Assembly: GCF_018326265.1 (NCBI RefSeq)
Contig: NZ_AP023360.1
Location: 598,501-662,500 of the forward strand
Length of the DNA: 64,000 bases
Reading direction: 5' to 3'
Source of the DNA: Catellatospora sp. IY07-71
Lineage (GTDB): Bacteria; Actinomycetota; Actinomycetes; Mycobacteriales; Micromonosporaceae
Positions 31,106-42,607 of this stretch are shown in pieces (position 1 is the first letter of the stretch; each line of letters opens with the position of its first letter). Below the pieces are notes generated by a model. That model was not told where the DNA came from. It saw only the letters and a program-made list of their open reading frames with translations, and did no database searches. The position numbers were made by a program, and so were the translations under genes.

Positions 31106-31135
31106 TTGTGGCGGAGGCGCGCCTGCTTCTAACGT
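31106..31135 (+). promoter_or_regulatory. Candidate leaderless promoter of the SDR gene
   Basis: TTGTGG (31106-31111), 18-bp spacer and TAACGT (31130-31135), with the ATG 7 nt downstream, so the mRNA would be leaderless. No ribosome site precedes the ATG. Confidence 0.4.
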
Positions 31136-31142
31136 GCTGCCC

Positions 31143-31910
31143 ATGAATCACGATCTTGACTATCGGCCGGTCGCCTTGGTCACAGGCGTGGGACGCAGCA
31201 CGAACATCGGGGCGGCGGTGGCCCGGCGGCTCACCACCGACGGATACCGCGTCATGCTCACCGGCCTGCCGTCATACGACGCCGAACAGGGCCTGCCCGG
31301 CGGCGATCCGGCCGCCCTCGCCGCCGAACTCGGCGCGTTCTGGCACCCCGCCGACCTGACCGCACCTGGCGGGCCGGAGGCACTGGTCGCCGCCGCGGTC
31401 GAGCACTTCGGCGCACTGGACACACTCGTCTCCTGCCACACCTACTCGACCCACACCCCGCTCGGCGAGCTGGACTCCGCCGAGATCGACCGGCACCTGA
31501 CCGTCAACGTGCGCGCCAACATGCTGCTGGTGCAGGCGTACGCCGCCGCGCACGGCGAGGGACGTCCCGGTCGGATCGTGCTGTTCACGTCGGGACAGCG
31601 GCTCGGGCCCATGACCGGCGAGCTGGCGTACGCGGCGAGCAAGGCCGCCATCGAGTACCTGACCCGCGACTTCTCGGTGCTGCTCGCGCCGCGCGGCGTC
31701 ACCGTCAACGCGATCAACCCCGGCCCCAACGACACCGGCTGGGCGGATCCCGAGACGCACGCCTGGGTCCGCGAGCGCTTCCCCGCCAAACGCTGGGGCA
31801 CCCCCGACGACACCGCCAAACTCGTCAGCTGGCTCTGCTCCGCCGAGGCCGGCTGGATCACCGGCCAGATCATCGACTCCGCCGGCGGCTGGTCGCGCGA
31901 CAACGCCTGA
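31143..31910 (+). CDS. SDR family oxidoreductase
   Basis: 255-residue NAD(P)-dependent short-chain dehydrogenase. The cofactor loop is variant (LVTGVGRSTNIGAAVARRL, residues 11-29), reminiscent of enoyl-ACP reductase-like SDRs. Catalytic Ser and YxxxK are in FTSGQRLGPMTGELAYAASK. The NPGPNDTGW loop and C-terminal ITGQIIDSAGGWSR are typical. Substrate unknown. ATG at 31143 from a probable leaderless promoter next to the 42-bp palindrome. Confidence 0.88.
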   Translation: MNHDLDYRPVALVTGVGRSTNIGAAVARRLTTDGYRVMLTGLPSYDAEQGLPGGDPAALAAELGAFWHPADLTAPGGPEALVAAAVEHFGALDTLVSCHTYSTHTPLGELDSAEIDRHLTVNVRANMLLVQAYAAAHGEGRPGRIVLFTSGQRLGPMTGELAYAASKAAIEYLTRDFSVLLAPRGVTVNAINPGPNDTGWADPETHAWVRERFPAKRWGTPDDTAKLVSWLCSAEAGWITGQIIDSAGGWSRDNA

Positions 31911-31938
31911 CCACCCTTGCCGGCCCGGTCCCGCGGGT

Positions 31939-32015
31939 TGATCATCCGACTTGCCAGGCAGATGGGCGAAAGCGCGGTCAAGATACGCCCCTGTGCCGGG
32001 CAAGTCGGATGATCA
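31939..32015 (+). repeat. Type B long-hairpin repeat, copy 3 (after the SDR gene)
   Basis: Arms from TGATCATCCGACTTGCC to its mirror ending at 32015; the loop reads GGGCGAAAGCGCGG...AGATACGCCC on the plus strand, the inverse of copies 1 and 2. Because the SDR gene is on the plus strand, the orientation to the preceding gene is the same in all three. Starts 29 nt after the stop. Confidence 0.85.
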
Positions 32016-32083
32016 TGGTCGGAAATGATCGCGAAATATGGGATGGTCCGCGTCACAGGGGCGGATAGGGGGCGGGGGCAGTA

Positions 32084-32110
32084 GCATCCTGCGCAGGACA
32101 GCGCTGTCCT
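32084..32110 (+). promoter_or_regulatory. ppc -10 element and 16-bp palindrome
   Basis: TAGCAT (32084-32089) would start transcription near 32096. The perfect palindrome AGGACAGCGCTGTCCT (32095-32110) covers exactly that start, as expected for a repressor site. No convincing -35 was seen. Confidence 0.4.
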
Positions 32111-32134
32111 TCGGACCCACGGAAGGAACGCGCG

Positions 32135-34945
<2,811 letters not shown>

Positions 34946-34965
34946 GGATCATCCCTTCGGCCACC

Positions 34966-35004
34966 CAGGTTGCGCTCAACGGTTTCACAGGTGGGCGCAA
35001 CCTG
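34966..35004 (+). terminator. Hairpin after ppc
   Basis: Perfect 10-bp arms CAGGTTGCGC/GCGCAACCTG (34966-34975 with 34995-35004), 20 nt after the stop. The rest of the 34946-35178 gap shows nothing else recognisable. Confidence 0.6.
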
Positions 35005-35178
35005 CTCGAAATCGCGGCACGATCTCATCGACGGGGTGATGCACTCGACCGCGGTGCGCGCTACTGCCACACTTGTCACCTGCGGAACGTGGTGAGGTGC
35101 TCGGCGCGCCGTGACGGCGGCGGCGAGTGAGGCGAAATGACGCCGTGCGGTGCCGGCGCTGGGGAGGCAGGAGCGGAC

Positions 35179-36699
35179 GTGAGCGAGCGGAGCGAACGGG
35201 TGATCGGAGACGAGGCACTGCGTGGGGCACCCACGTGGACCCCGAACCCGACCGAGCTGTCCGACCTGGAGCTGCTGCTGGCCGGCGCGTACGAGCCGCT
35301 CGGCGGCTTCCTGGGCCGGGAGGACCTGCGCTCGGTGGCGGCCACCGCGCGCCTGGTCGACGGCCGGGCGTGGCCGCTGCCGGTGAAGCTCGAGGTGCCC
35401 GCGGGCATGCTGGACGGCATCGACGTCGCCGACGCGCCGCCGCTGGTGCTGACCGACGCCGAGGGCGCGCCGATCGCCCGGCTCGACGTGGCCGAGGTGT
35501 GGCCCACCCGGGAGGGCTGGTCCGGCGTCGCCGGCGAGGTCCACCGCTACGGCGACGGCGGGCGGGCCCCGTTCGCACGCCTGCGGATGCCCACCGATGT
35601 GGTGCGTAGCCAGCTCACCGCGCAGCGCGTGCTCGGCTTCTTCGCCGACCGCCCGCTGCACCGCCCGCAGCTGGCCCAGCTCAACCACGCCGCCCGCCAG
35701 CTCAATGCGCAGCTCGTGGTGCTGGTGCCGGTCGGCATGCCGGGGCCGGACGGGCTGCCGTCCGAGGCGCTGGTGCGCTGCGTGCTGGCCGCCCGCGACC
35801 GCATGAACGAGCCGGTCATCGTGGCCGTGCCGCTGGCCAGCCGGGGCAGCGAGGTCACCGACGCGCTGATCCGGGCCCGGGTCGCCGCCGCGTACGGCGT
35901 GACGCACCTGCTGGGCACGCCCACCACGCTCACCGGCGCGGGCCCGCGCGTGCTGATCCCGCGCGAGCTGGTCTACGACAGCCGGGACGGGCAGTGGCGC
36001 GATCGGGACGAGGTGCCCGAGCGGTTCGAGCGCATCGCGCTGACCGACGAGGAGATCGCCGGGCTGCTCGACGACGGCCTGCCGCTGCCGGAGTGGCACA
36101 CCCCGCCCGCGGTGGCGCGGGAGCTGTCCAAGGCCCGGCCGCCCCGCCGCCAGCGCGGCGTGGTGCTGTTCTTCACCGGCCTGAGCGGCTCCGGCAAGTC
36201 CACGGTGTCCCGGGGCGTGGCCGACGCGCTGCTGGAGACCGGCGAGCGCAGCCTGACCGTGCTCGACGGCGACGTGGTGCGCCGCGAGCTGTCCGCCGGG
36301 CTGGGCTTCAGCAAGGCCGACCGGGATCTGAACATCCGCCGCATCGGCTGGGTGGCCGCGGAGACGGCCCGGCACGGCGGCATGGCGATCTGCTGCCCGA
36401 TCGCGCCGTACGCCAGCGCGCGGGCCACGGCGCGGGCCATGGCCACCGCGGCGGGCGCGGACTTCGTGCTGGTGCACGTGGCGACGCCGCTGGAGGTGTG
36501 CGAGCAGCGCGACCGCAAGGGCCTCTACGCCCGCGCGCGGGCCGGGCAGATCACGGGGATGACCGGCATCGACGACCCGTACGAGGAGCCCACCGACGCC
36601 GAGCTGGTGATCGACACCTCGGAGGGCACCGTCGACGACGCCGTCGAGACCGTGCTGACCTTCCTCGGTGAAGAGGGCTGGATCAACCCGCGCAGCTGA
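35179..36699 (+). CDS. cysC: APS kinase with degenerate ATP-sulfurylase domain
   Basis: 506-residue two-domain protein. The N-terminal 300 residues have the ATP-sulfurylase layout, but the nucleotide site is eroded: where active enzymes have QTRNPxHRxHE this has FADRPLHRPQL. The C-terminal domain is a full adenylylsulfate kinase: Walker A FTGLSGSGKSTVSRGVADAL (about 331-350), VLDGDVVRRELSAGLGFSKA, IAPYASARATAR, KGLYARARAGQITGMTG. It therefore probably makes PAPS from APS but not APS itself. GTG at 35179, with CAGGAG upstream. The product PAPS is the donor for the two sulfotransferases of the adjacent polysaccharide locus. Confidence 0.87.
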   Translation: MSERSERVIGDEALRGAPTWTPNPTELSDLELLLAGAYEPLGGFLGREDLRSVAATARLVDGRAWPLPVKLEVPAGMLDGIDVADAPPLVLTDAEGAPIARLDVAEVWPTREGWSGVAGEVHRYGDGGRAPFARLRMPTDVVRSQLTAQRVLGFFADRPLHRPQLAQLNHAARQLNAQLVVLVPVGMPGPDGLPSEALVRCVLAARDRMNEPVIVAVPLASRGSEVTDALIRARVAAAYGVTHLLGTPTTLTGAGPRVLIPRELVYDSRDGQWRDRDEVPERFERIALTDEEIAGLLDDGLPLPEWHTPPAVARELSKARPPRRQRGVVLFFTGLSGSGKSTVSRGVADALLETGERSLTVLDGDVVRRELSAGLGFSKADRDLNIRRIGWVAAETARHGGMAICCPIAPYASARATARAMATAAGADFVLVHVATPLEVCEQRDRKGLYARARAGQITGMTGIDDPYEEPTDAELVIDTSEGTVDDAVETVLTFLGEEGWINPRS

Positions 36700-36701
36700 G
36701 C

Positions 36702-36759
36702 ACGTCAAGAAGGGCAGCTTCTACGACGCACAGCGTCAAGAAGGTGCCCTTCCTTTCTA
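36702..36759 (-). repeat. Type A double-hairpin repeat, copy 2
   Basis: Units at 36704-36723 (GTCAAGAAGGGCAGCTTCTA, diverged) and 36734-36756 (GTCAAGAAGGTGCCCTTCCT). The TAG stop of the GH26-like gene (36757-36759) falls in the repeat end, exactly as in copy 1. Confidence 0.8.
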
Positions 36760-39123
36760 GCGGGTGTAGCCGGCTGAGGTTCCGGTGACGATGTCGAAGG
36801 CGGGGTGCTTGCTGAACTCCTGGAAGGAGCTGAGGCCCTCGCGGGTCATGTCGATCATCGAGCTGCGGCCCTCCTCGGCGCTCGGCGACTCGAAGTAGAC
36901 CAGTGCCTTCAGGCGCGGGAACAGTTCGAGCTGGAGGCGGGCCGAGTCGAAGAACCTCGCCTGGTGCTGCGGGTTGCTGCGGGAGTGCCAGACCCCCCAC
37001 TCGCCGAGCATCAGCGGCTTGTCCGGGAAGGACTGCGCGGCCCAGTTGTAGAAGCCCGGCCAGTCCTTGCGGCTGCCCGACTTGCGGTTCATCATCTCCG
37101 CGAAGTCGCCGTAGCCGTAGCCCGGGTCGCTGTAGGCGTAGGTGTCCCAGGCGACCCAGTCCACCACGTCGTCACCGGGGTAGAGCTCCTCGAACCAGTC
37201 CTTGACGTTCCACGGCACGAAGGCCATGTAGCACATCACCGAGACCAGGTTGTCCACCCCGCGGGCGCGCAGCCCGGTGACGACGTACCGGAACGCGGCG
37301 GCGTAGTCCCGGGCGGTCATCCCGGAGCCGGGCCGCGGCACGACGTCGTTCTCCGGCTCGTGGTGCATCGTGAAGAAGAACGGGTCGGTCAGCGAGCCCT
37401 TGATGTGCGTGGCGAGCCGGTCCAGGTAGGCGTCGGTGCGCCGGTCGCCGGCCGCGATCCCGGCCCAGCTCACGTGCTGCGGCTTCCAGTTCAGGAAGAG
37501 CACCCGCTTGTGCGCCGGGTCCCGCGTGATGGCCAACTCCTCGGCGGTCGGGAAGAGCGAGGTGCCCCGGTGGTACGCGTGATAGACGACCTGGAGCCGG
37601 TTGGTGCGCCGTTCGAACTCGTGCAGCGCCTGGATGCGGTTCTGCGAGGTGTGCGCGCCCGGCGCCACGCCCCACAGCGCGCCGCAGGTCGGCACCAGGG
37701 TCCGGCCGATGACGCAGTCCACCGGCGCGTTCGGGTCCCCGGTCGGCGACGGCTCGGCCGACGGCTCCGTGGACGGGCTAGGCGGTCCGGGTGCCGGGCT
37801 CGGCTCGGCCACGGGCGAGGCGCTGGCGCTCGGCGCCGCCGACGGGCCGGGCTCGCTCGGGGAGGGGCCCGGCTCTCCCGGCAGCGGGCTCGGGTCCACC
37901 GGGTCCGGGCTCGGCTCGCCCGGCAGCGGGCTCGGATCCGGGTCGGGGCTGGTCCCGGTGCCGGGCTGCCCGGGGAACGGGCTCGGGTCCACGGGCTCGG
38001 GGCTCGGCTCGCCCGGGAACGGGCTCGGGTCCACCGGGTCCGGGCTCGGCTCGCCGGGGAGCGGGCTCGGGTCGATCGGGCCGGGGCCGGGTTCGGTGCC
38101 AGGACCGGGCTCCCACGGCAGCGGGTCCGGGCTCGGCTCGGTGCTCGGAGCGGGCTCCTCGGGGAACGGGTTCGGCTCCGGGGACGGGCTGGGCTGCTCG
38201 CCTGGCCGCGGGCCGGGTGCGCTGGAGACCGGGCTCGGCACGTCCGGCGCGGGACCGGCCGGGTACGGGCTGGGCCGGTCGCCCGGCTGCGCGCCGGTCG
38301 GCGCGGCGCTGGGCTGTGTCACGGGCGACGTGCTCGGGGACGCACCGGTCTGCTGGCCCGCGCCTCCGGCCGGGTAGGGGCTCGGGCGCACCGGGGCCGA
38401 CGGGGACGGCGTGCCGGTCCACGGCTGCTCGCTGGGCTCGTAGCCGGAGCCCGGCCAGGGCGTGGTGCTCGGCCGCACGCTCGGCGGCGCCGACGGGGTG
38501 GCCGACGGCCCGTCGGCCGGCGGGGGCGGCACGGGGCGGGACGGCGGGTCCCACTCGAAGGTGATGGTGGGCGCGCCGGTCGTGCTGCCGTGGGCCTCGG
38601 CCGCCACGAAGCGGGCGGCCTCGTTGCGGAACGGGGCGGTGACCGCGAAGGCGTAGCGGCCCGAGCGGCGGATGACCCGGGTGACGTCGAACGCGACCGC
38701 CCGGTCGAAGCGGCCCGGGGTGGCCCCGGCGACCACGTCGCCCAGCCGGGGCGCGGTGCCCGCGGTGATGGTGCCCTGGTGCCACCGGGTGTCGGGCACC
38801 CGGCTCAGCTCGATGATCCCCGGCAGGGTGCCGCTGTGGCGGCCGAGCCAGAGCCACACCTTCCGCGGCTGCTTCCCGGCCGGCATGGTGACGTCGAACT
38901 TGAGGTAGCTGACCGCGGCGCCGCCGTCGTAGCCGCCCGCGGTGAGGTACACCTGCGTGCCCGCGGTGACGCCCGGACTGGTGCTGACCGTGTAGGAGTC
39001 CTCCGACACCGGGATGCGCGCGGGCGGCGGGGTGAGCCGTCCGGCGAGCAGTCCCAGCAGCACCGCTGAGGCCAGCGTGGACATGGTTACGGTGACCGCG
39101 ATGCCGACTCGGCTTCTGCCCAT
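36757..39123 (-). CDS. Cell-surface GH26-like hydrolase with Pro-rich stalk
   Basis: 788-residue exported protein. N-terminal membrane anchor or signal (about residues 8-30), a beta-rich DNRLRE/CBM96-like module (about 38-195), a long Pro/Gly/Ser/Glu stalk (about 195-462) with near-perfect repeats of PSPLPGEPSPDPVD type, then a (beta/alpha)8 glycoside hydrolase domain like family GH26. Candidate catalytic acids are in FFTMHHEPENDV (near residue 588) and LMLGEWGVWHS (near 708). Probably trims or releases the exopolysaccharide made by the divergent cluster at 39380. A GH26-like paralogue lies at 47171. Confidence 0.82.
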   Translation of the reverse strand: MGRSRVGIAVTVTMSTLASAVLLGLLAGRLTPPPARIPVSEDSYTVSTSPGVTAGTQVYLTAGGYDGGAAVSYLKFDVTMPAGKQPRKVWLWLGRHSGTLPGIIELSRVPDTRWHQGTITAGTAPRLGDVVAGATPGRFDRAVAFDVTRVIRRSGRYAFAVTAPFRNEAARFVAAEAHGSTTGAPTITFEWDPPSRPVPPPPADGPSATPSAPPSVRPSTTPWPGSGYEPSEQPWTGTPSPSAPVRPSPYPAGGAGQQTGASPSTSPVTQPSAAPTGAQPGDRPSPYPAGPAPDVPSPVSSAPGPRPGEQPSPSPEPNPFPEEPAPSTEPSPDPLPWEPGPGTEPGPGPIDPSPLPGEPSPDPVDPSPFPGEPSPEPVDPSPFPGQPGTGTSPDPDPSPLPGEPSPDPVDPSPLPGEPGPSPSEPGPSAAPSASASPVAEPSPAPGPPSPSTEPSAEPSPTGDPNAPVDCVIGRTLVPTCGALWGVAPGAHTSQNRIQALHEFERRTNRLQVVYHAYHRGTSLFPTAEELAITRDPAHKRVLFLNWKPQHVSWAGIAAGDRRTDAYLDRLATHIKGSLTDPFFFTMHHEPENDVVPRPGSGMTARDYAAAFRYVVTGLRARGVDNLVSVMCYMAFVPWNVKDWFEELYPGDDVVDWVAWDTYAYSDPGYGYGDFAEMMNRKSGSRKDWPGFYNWAAQSFPDKPLMLGEWGVWHSRSNPQHQARFFDSARLQLELFPRLKALVYFESPSAEEGRSSMIDMTREGLSSFQEFSKHPAFDIVTGTSAGYTR
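37868..38080 (-). repeat. Tandem 42-bp coding repeats of the Pro-rich stalk
   Basis: Units coding for about 14 residues (SPLPGEPSPDPVDP and variants with PFPGEP or PFPGQP) are repeated about five times with interruptions. Copy number is likely to vary between strains. Confidence 0.7.
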
Positions 39124-39254
39124 GGTCGCCCCTTCCCCCGAAGAGCGGGCACTCAGAATTTTTGTCCCTTTCTGCGTACCCTCGGAGGCATCATAACCGT
39201 TGTGTCTTGTTTGCGGAGTTTCAGACAGAGAACGCGGTTACCTCTTGTTTGACC

Positions 39255-39283
39255 TTGACCCTAGCCACGACCTGGCATAACAG
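39255..39283 (+). promoter_or_regulatory. Candidate promoter of the exopolysaccharide cluster
   Basis: TTGACC (39255-39260), 17-bp spacer and TAACAG (39278-39283). A second TTGACC overlaps just upstream at 39249. About 95 nt of leader precede the GTG at 39380; the rest of 39124-39379 shows no gene. Confidence 0.4.
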
Positions 39284-39379
39284 CAGCTCAGGCGGTATGG
39301 GGCGATATGCCTAGTTACGTCGTTACCGTCGCGGCGTTGACCTCACCGGACGCATACCGCCGGAGAAGGGCCACACGCA

Positions 39380-41077
39380 GTGGACGCGACATACGCCGGG
39401 CCACCCCCCTCGACGTACGACATGACCGACTACCTGGGCCTCGTCGCCCGGCACTGGTGGATCGCGCTGCTGCTGACGCTGGCAGGCACCGCCGGCGGCG
39501 CGGCGTACAACGAGTCGCTGCCGCGCGAGTACGTCTCCACCGCCTCGGTGCTGGTACGCCCGGCCGGGCTGGACGCCAACGTGGCCGGCGGGCGCACCCG
39601 GGACGAGATCAACCTGGACACCGAGGCCCAGCTCATGCGCTCGACCGCCGTGGTCGCGGGCGCGGCCGAGCTGCTCCAGCGCGAGGACGTGGACACGCTG
39701 GCCGCCGCGGTGTCCGTCGAGGTGCCCGCGAACACCGCGGTGCTCCAGATCAAATACGCCTCGGACTCGCCCGAGCAGGCGCAGGCCGGGGCGACCGCGT
39801 TCGCCAAGTCGTACCTGGCCAACCGCGAGGGCAACGCCAAGGCGGAGCTGAACCGGCAGGCCGACGCACTGCGCGACAAGATCAAGGACCTGACCGAGGA
39901 CCTGACGAAGATCAACGGCAAGCTGTCCGGTGTCAACCCGAAGAGCTCCAGCTACGCCACGCTGGACAGCCAGCGCGACACCACGGTCACCCAGATCAAC
40001 GCGCTCAACAACAAGGTGAACCAGCTCGCCACGGAGACCGTGAGCGCGGGCGCGGTCATCCGCGACGCCCGGGTGCCCAGCCGCCCGGTCAAGCCCACCG
40101 CGGCGGTCAACTACGCCGCCGGGGCGCTGCTCGGCCTGCTGGCCGGGCTCGGCGCGGCGGCCCTGCGCGAGCGCCTGGACCGCCGCGTCCGCGGCGGCCG
40201 GGACCTGCTGCGCAGCAGCGTCGACGTGCTCGGCGTGGTGCCGGGCAAGGGCGCCGCCTGCACCGAGGTGTTCACCCCGTTCAGCCCAGGCGGGCGGGCC
40301 TTCAACCGGCTGCGCAACGAGGTGGTGGCCGCGTTCCGGCCCGGTGAGCAGGTCGTCGTGGTCACCGGCGCGAGCCGCGGCCCGGCCGCCACCCTGGTCG
40401 CCGCGAACCTCGCCGCCGCGCTGTCGCGCACCGGGGCCGAGGTGGTCATCATCGGCGCACAGCTGCCCGACTCGCTGACCGAGGCCGCGCCGCTGGCCAA
40501 GCTGCTCGGCGTCGCGCCCACGCCCGGCCTGTCCGACGTGCTCGCGGGCCGGGTGAGCCTGGCCGAGGCGACGCAGCGCGCCGCGCGTACGCCCTCGCTG
40601 CACGTCATCACCACCGGCGGCACCGCCACCGCCGCCGGGCTGCTGCAGTCCCACGCGCTGCGCGACATCGTGGCGACCCTGCGCGCCCACGCCGACTACC
40701 TGGTGGTCGAGGCGCCGTCCACCGCCACCAGCGCCGACGCGCAGAGCCTGGCCAGCCTCGCCGACGCGGCGATCCTCGCGGTGGAGACCCGCCGCACCCG
40801 GCGGCCCGAGGTCGCCGACGCCGCCGAGCAGCTGCGCCGGGTCGGCACGCCGCTGCTCGGCGCGGTGATGATGCCGCGCCTGTCGCACCGCGCCCGGCGC
40901 GGCGCCGGTGCGGACCCCGCACCCGCGACCGACGAGAGCGCCGCCCGCCCCGCCGAGGAGGCCCCGGTCGACGGCAGCAGCAACGGGCACAAGCCGCACG
41001 CCGACGAGCAGACCATCATGCTGGCGCCGCTGGACGCCTCCGCGCTGACCGAGCTCGACGAGGCCCAGCGCTCATGA
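39380..41077 (+). CDS. Wzz/BY-kinase-like chain-length protein, P-loop eroded
   Basis: 565-residue polysaccharide co-polymerase. Wzz domain: first helix near residues 27-45, extracytoplasmic coiled region, proline-rich exit (VPSRPVKPTAAVN) and second helix near 240-258. It is followed by a cytoplasmic domain shaped like a bacterial tyrosine kinase (HRAFNRLRNEV-type start). The Walker A position reads VVVTGASRGPAATLVAANLA (about 327-346) instead of SxxPGEGKST, and no tyrosine cluster ends the protein. It is probably a pseudokinase that regulates chain length or export. GTG at 39380; coupled to the next gene by ATGA. Confidence 0.82.
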   Translation: MDATYAGPPPSTYDMTDYLGLVARHWWIALLLTLAGTAGGAAYNESLPREYVSTASVLVRPAGLDANVAGGRTRDEINLDTEAQLMRSTAVVAGAAELLQREDVDTLAAAVSVEVPANTAVLQIKYASDSPEQAQAGATAFAKSYLANREGNAKAELNRQADALRDKIKDLTEDLTKINGKLSGVNPKSSSYATLDSQRDTTVTQINALNNKVNQLATETVSAGAVIRDARVPSRPVKPTAAVNYAAGALLGLLAGLGAAALRERLDRRVRGGRDLLRSSVDVLGVVPGKGAACTEVFTPFSPGGRAFNRLRNEVVAAFRPGEQVVVVTGASRGPAATLVAANLAAALSRTGAEVVIIGAQLPDSLTEAAPLAKLLGVAPTPGLSDVLAGRVSLAEATQRAARTPSLHVITTGGTATAAGLLQSHALRDIVATLRAHADYLVVEAPSTATSADAQSLASLADAAILAVETRRTRRPEVADAAEQLRRVGTPLLGAVMMPRLSHRARRGAGADPAPATDESAARPAEEAPVDGSSNGHKPHADEQTIMLAPLDASALTELDEAQRS

Positions 41078-42528
41078 CCGCGGTCGCCCGCGCCGCGGTC
41101 CACGACCCGGCGCAGCCGGGCGACGCCGTGCCCCCGCCCCGGGCCGCCGTGCCGGCCGGGCGGGTCCGGCGGCTGCTCGGTCCGGCCTGGCCGCTGACGG
41201 CCCTGCTCGCGCTCTATCCGCTGTGGTGGGCGCTCGGGCTCGGGGTGCTGATCTTCCCGATCATGGCGGTGCCCATGGCGTGGCAGCTGTTCCGCCGCCA
41301 CGCGCGGGGCATGCCGGTCCGGCTGCCCCCGGCGTTCTGGCTGTGGCTGGTCTTCTGCGGCGTGGCCGTGGCCGGGTTCGCCGTGCTCGACGTGGACCCG
41401 GCGGGCACGGTGCCCGCCACGTTCGGCGAGCGGATCACCGCGCCCACCTACAAACTCGGCCAGTACGCCGCGCTGACCGTGCTGCTCGTGTACGCGGGCA
41501 ACCTGTCCCCGGCCGTGCTGTCGCAGCGGCGGCTGGTGAACCTGCTCGGCTGGCTGTTCGCGGTGACCGTGGCGGGCGGGCTGCTCGGCACGTTCGCCGG
41601 GCACTTCGAGTTCACCTCGCCGGTGGAGCTGCTGCTGCCGGACGGCGTACGGAGCAAGGGCTTCGTGAAGTCGCTGGTCCACCCGTACGCGGCGCAGATC
41701 ATGGAGCTGGTCGGCGATCCGGCGCCGCGCCCGGCCGCGCCGTGGGGCTACACCAACACCTGGGGCAACAACTTCTGCCTGCTGGTGGTGTGGTTCGCGG
41801 TGGCCGTGTTCGGCTACCCGACCCGCACCCGCGACCGGGTGCTGGCGATCGGGCTGCTGGCCGTGTCGGTGGTGCCGGTGGTGCACTCGCTCAACCGGGG
41901 CCTGTGGATCGGCCTGGGTGCGGCGGCGGTGTACGTCGCCGTCCGCCAGGCGCTGGCCGGGCGGGTCCGGGCGCTGGCCGCCCTGGGCGTGGTGCTGGCC
42001 GGGCTGGCCGTGGCGCTGGTGGCCACCCCGCTGGGCGGGGTGATCGAGCGGCGCTTGGACAACGGCAAGTCCAACGGCGTGCGCATGTTCCTCACCGAGC
42101 ACGCGATCGAAGGCTTCCGGGAGTCGCCGGTGCTCGGCTTCGGCTCGACCCGCAACACCCAGGGCGGCCGGCAGTCGATCGCGGTCGGCGAGTCGGCGGC
42201 CTGCGAGCGCTGCGGCAACTTCACCGTCGGCGGCAACGGCCAGCTGTGGCAGCTGCTGTTCGCGCACGGCGCGGCGGGCACCCTGGCCTACTTCGGCTTC
42301 TTCGGGTACGGGCTGTGGCGCTTCCGGCGGGACCGCTCGGCGATCGGGCTGGCCGCGTCGGCCGCGATCGCGGGCTCCTTCCTCGCGGCGCTCTGGTACA
42401 ACTCGCTCGTCACGCCGCTGGCCTTCACGTTCCTGGGATATGTGCTGCTGTGGCGCAACTCCCGCTTCCAGATAGTGTCCCGCTCCGTTGAGCCCCTGGG
42501 ACATAACGGACACCAGCGGAGGAGCTGA
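41074..42528 (+). CDS. O-antigen ligase/Wzy-like polymerase
   Basis: 484-residue polytopic membrane protein with about eleven helices and a large extracytoplasmic loop before the conserved SLNRGLWIGLGAAAVYVAV segment of the Wzy_C family. It is likely to polymerise or ligate lipid-linked repeat units outside the membrane. The loop near residues 365-385 carries two Cys (ACERCGNF). ATG overlaps the Wzz stop (ATGA), so the pair is co-translated. Confidence 0.82.
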   Translation: MTAVARAAVHDPAQPGDAVPPPRAAVPAGRVRRLLGPAWPLTALLALYPLWWALGLGVLIFPIMAVPMAWQLFRRHARGMPVRLPPAFWLWLVFCGVAVAGFAVLDVDPAGTVPATFGERITAPTYKLGQYAALTVLLVYAGNLSPAVLSQRRLVNLLGWLFAVTVAGGLLGTFAGHFEFTSPVELLLPDGVRSKGFVKSLVHPYAAQIMELVGDPAPRPAAPWGYTNTWGNNFCLLVVWFAVAVFGYPTRTRDRVLAIGLLAVSVVPVVHSLNRGLWIGLGAAAVYVAVRQALAGRVRALAALGVVLAGLAVALVATPLGGVIERRLDNGKSNGVRMFLTEHAIEGFRESPVLGFGSTRNTQGGRQSIAVGESAACERCGNFTVGGNGQLWQLLFAHGAAGTLAYFGFFGYGLWRFRRDRSAIGLAASAAIAGSFLAALWYNSLVTPLAFTFLGYVLLWRNSRFQIVSRSVEPLGHNGHQRRS

Positions 42529-42529
42529 C

Positions 42530-42607
42530 GTGCGCGAGAGCATGGGCGAACCGACCACCGGGCTCCACCGCCGGACGGCTGTCATGTGCGGCGAGGTGGC
42601 CGCGTGA
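42530..42607 (+). CDS. Candidate 25-residue peptide between polysaccharide genes
   Basis: GTG at 42530 is preceded by GGAGGAG five bases upstream, the best ribosome site in the cluster. The frame runs 25 codons (starts VRESMGEPTTG, ends AVMCGEVAA) and stops at a TGA that overlaps the GTG of the next gene (GTGA). It may be a coupling leader or a true small protein; no homologue is recognised. Confidence 0.4.
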   Translation: MRESMGEPTTGLHRRTAVMCGEVAA

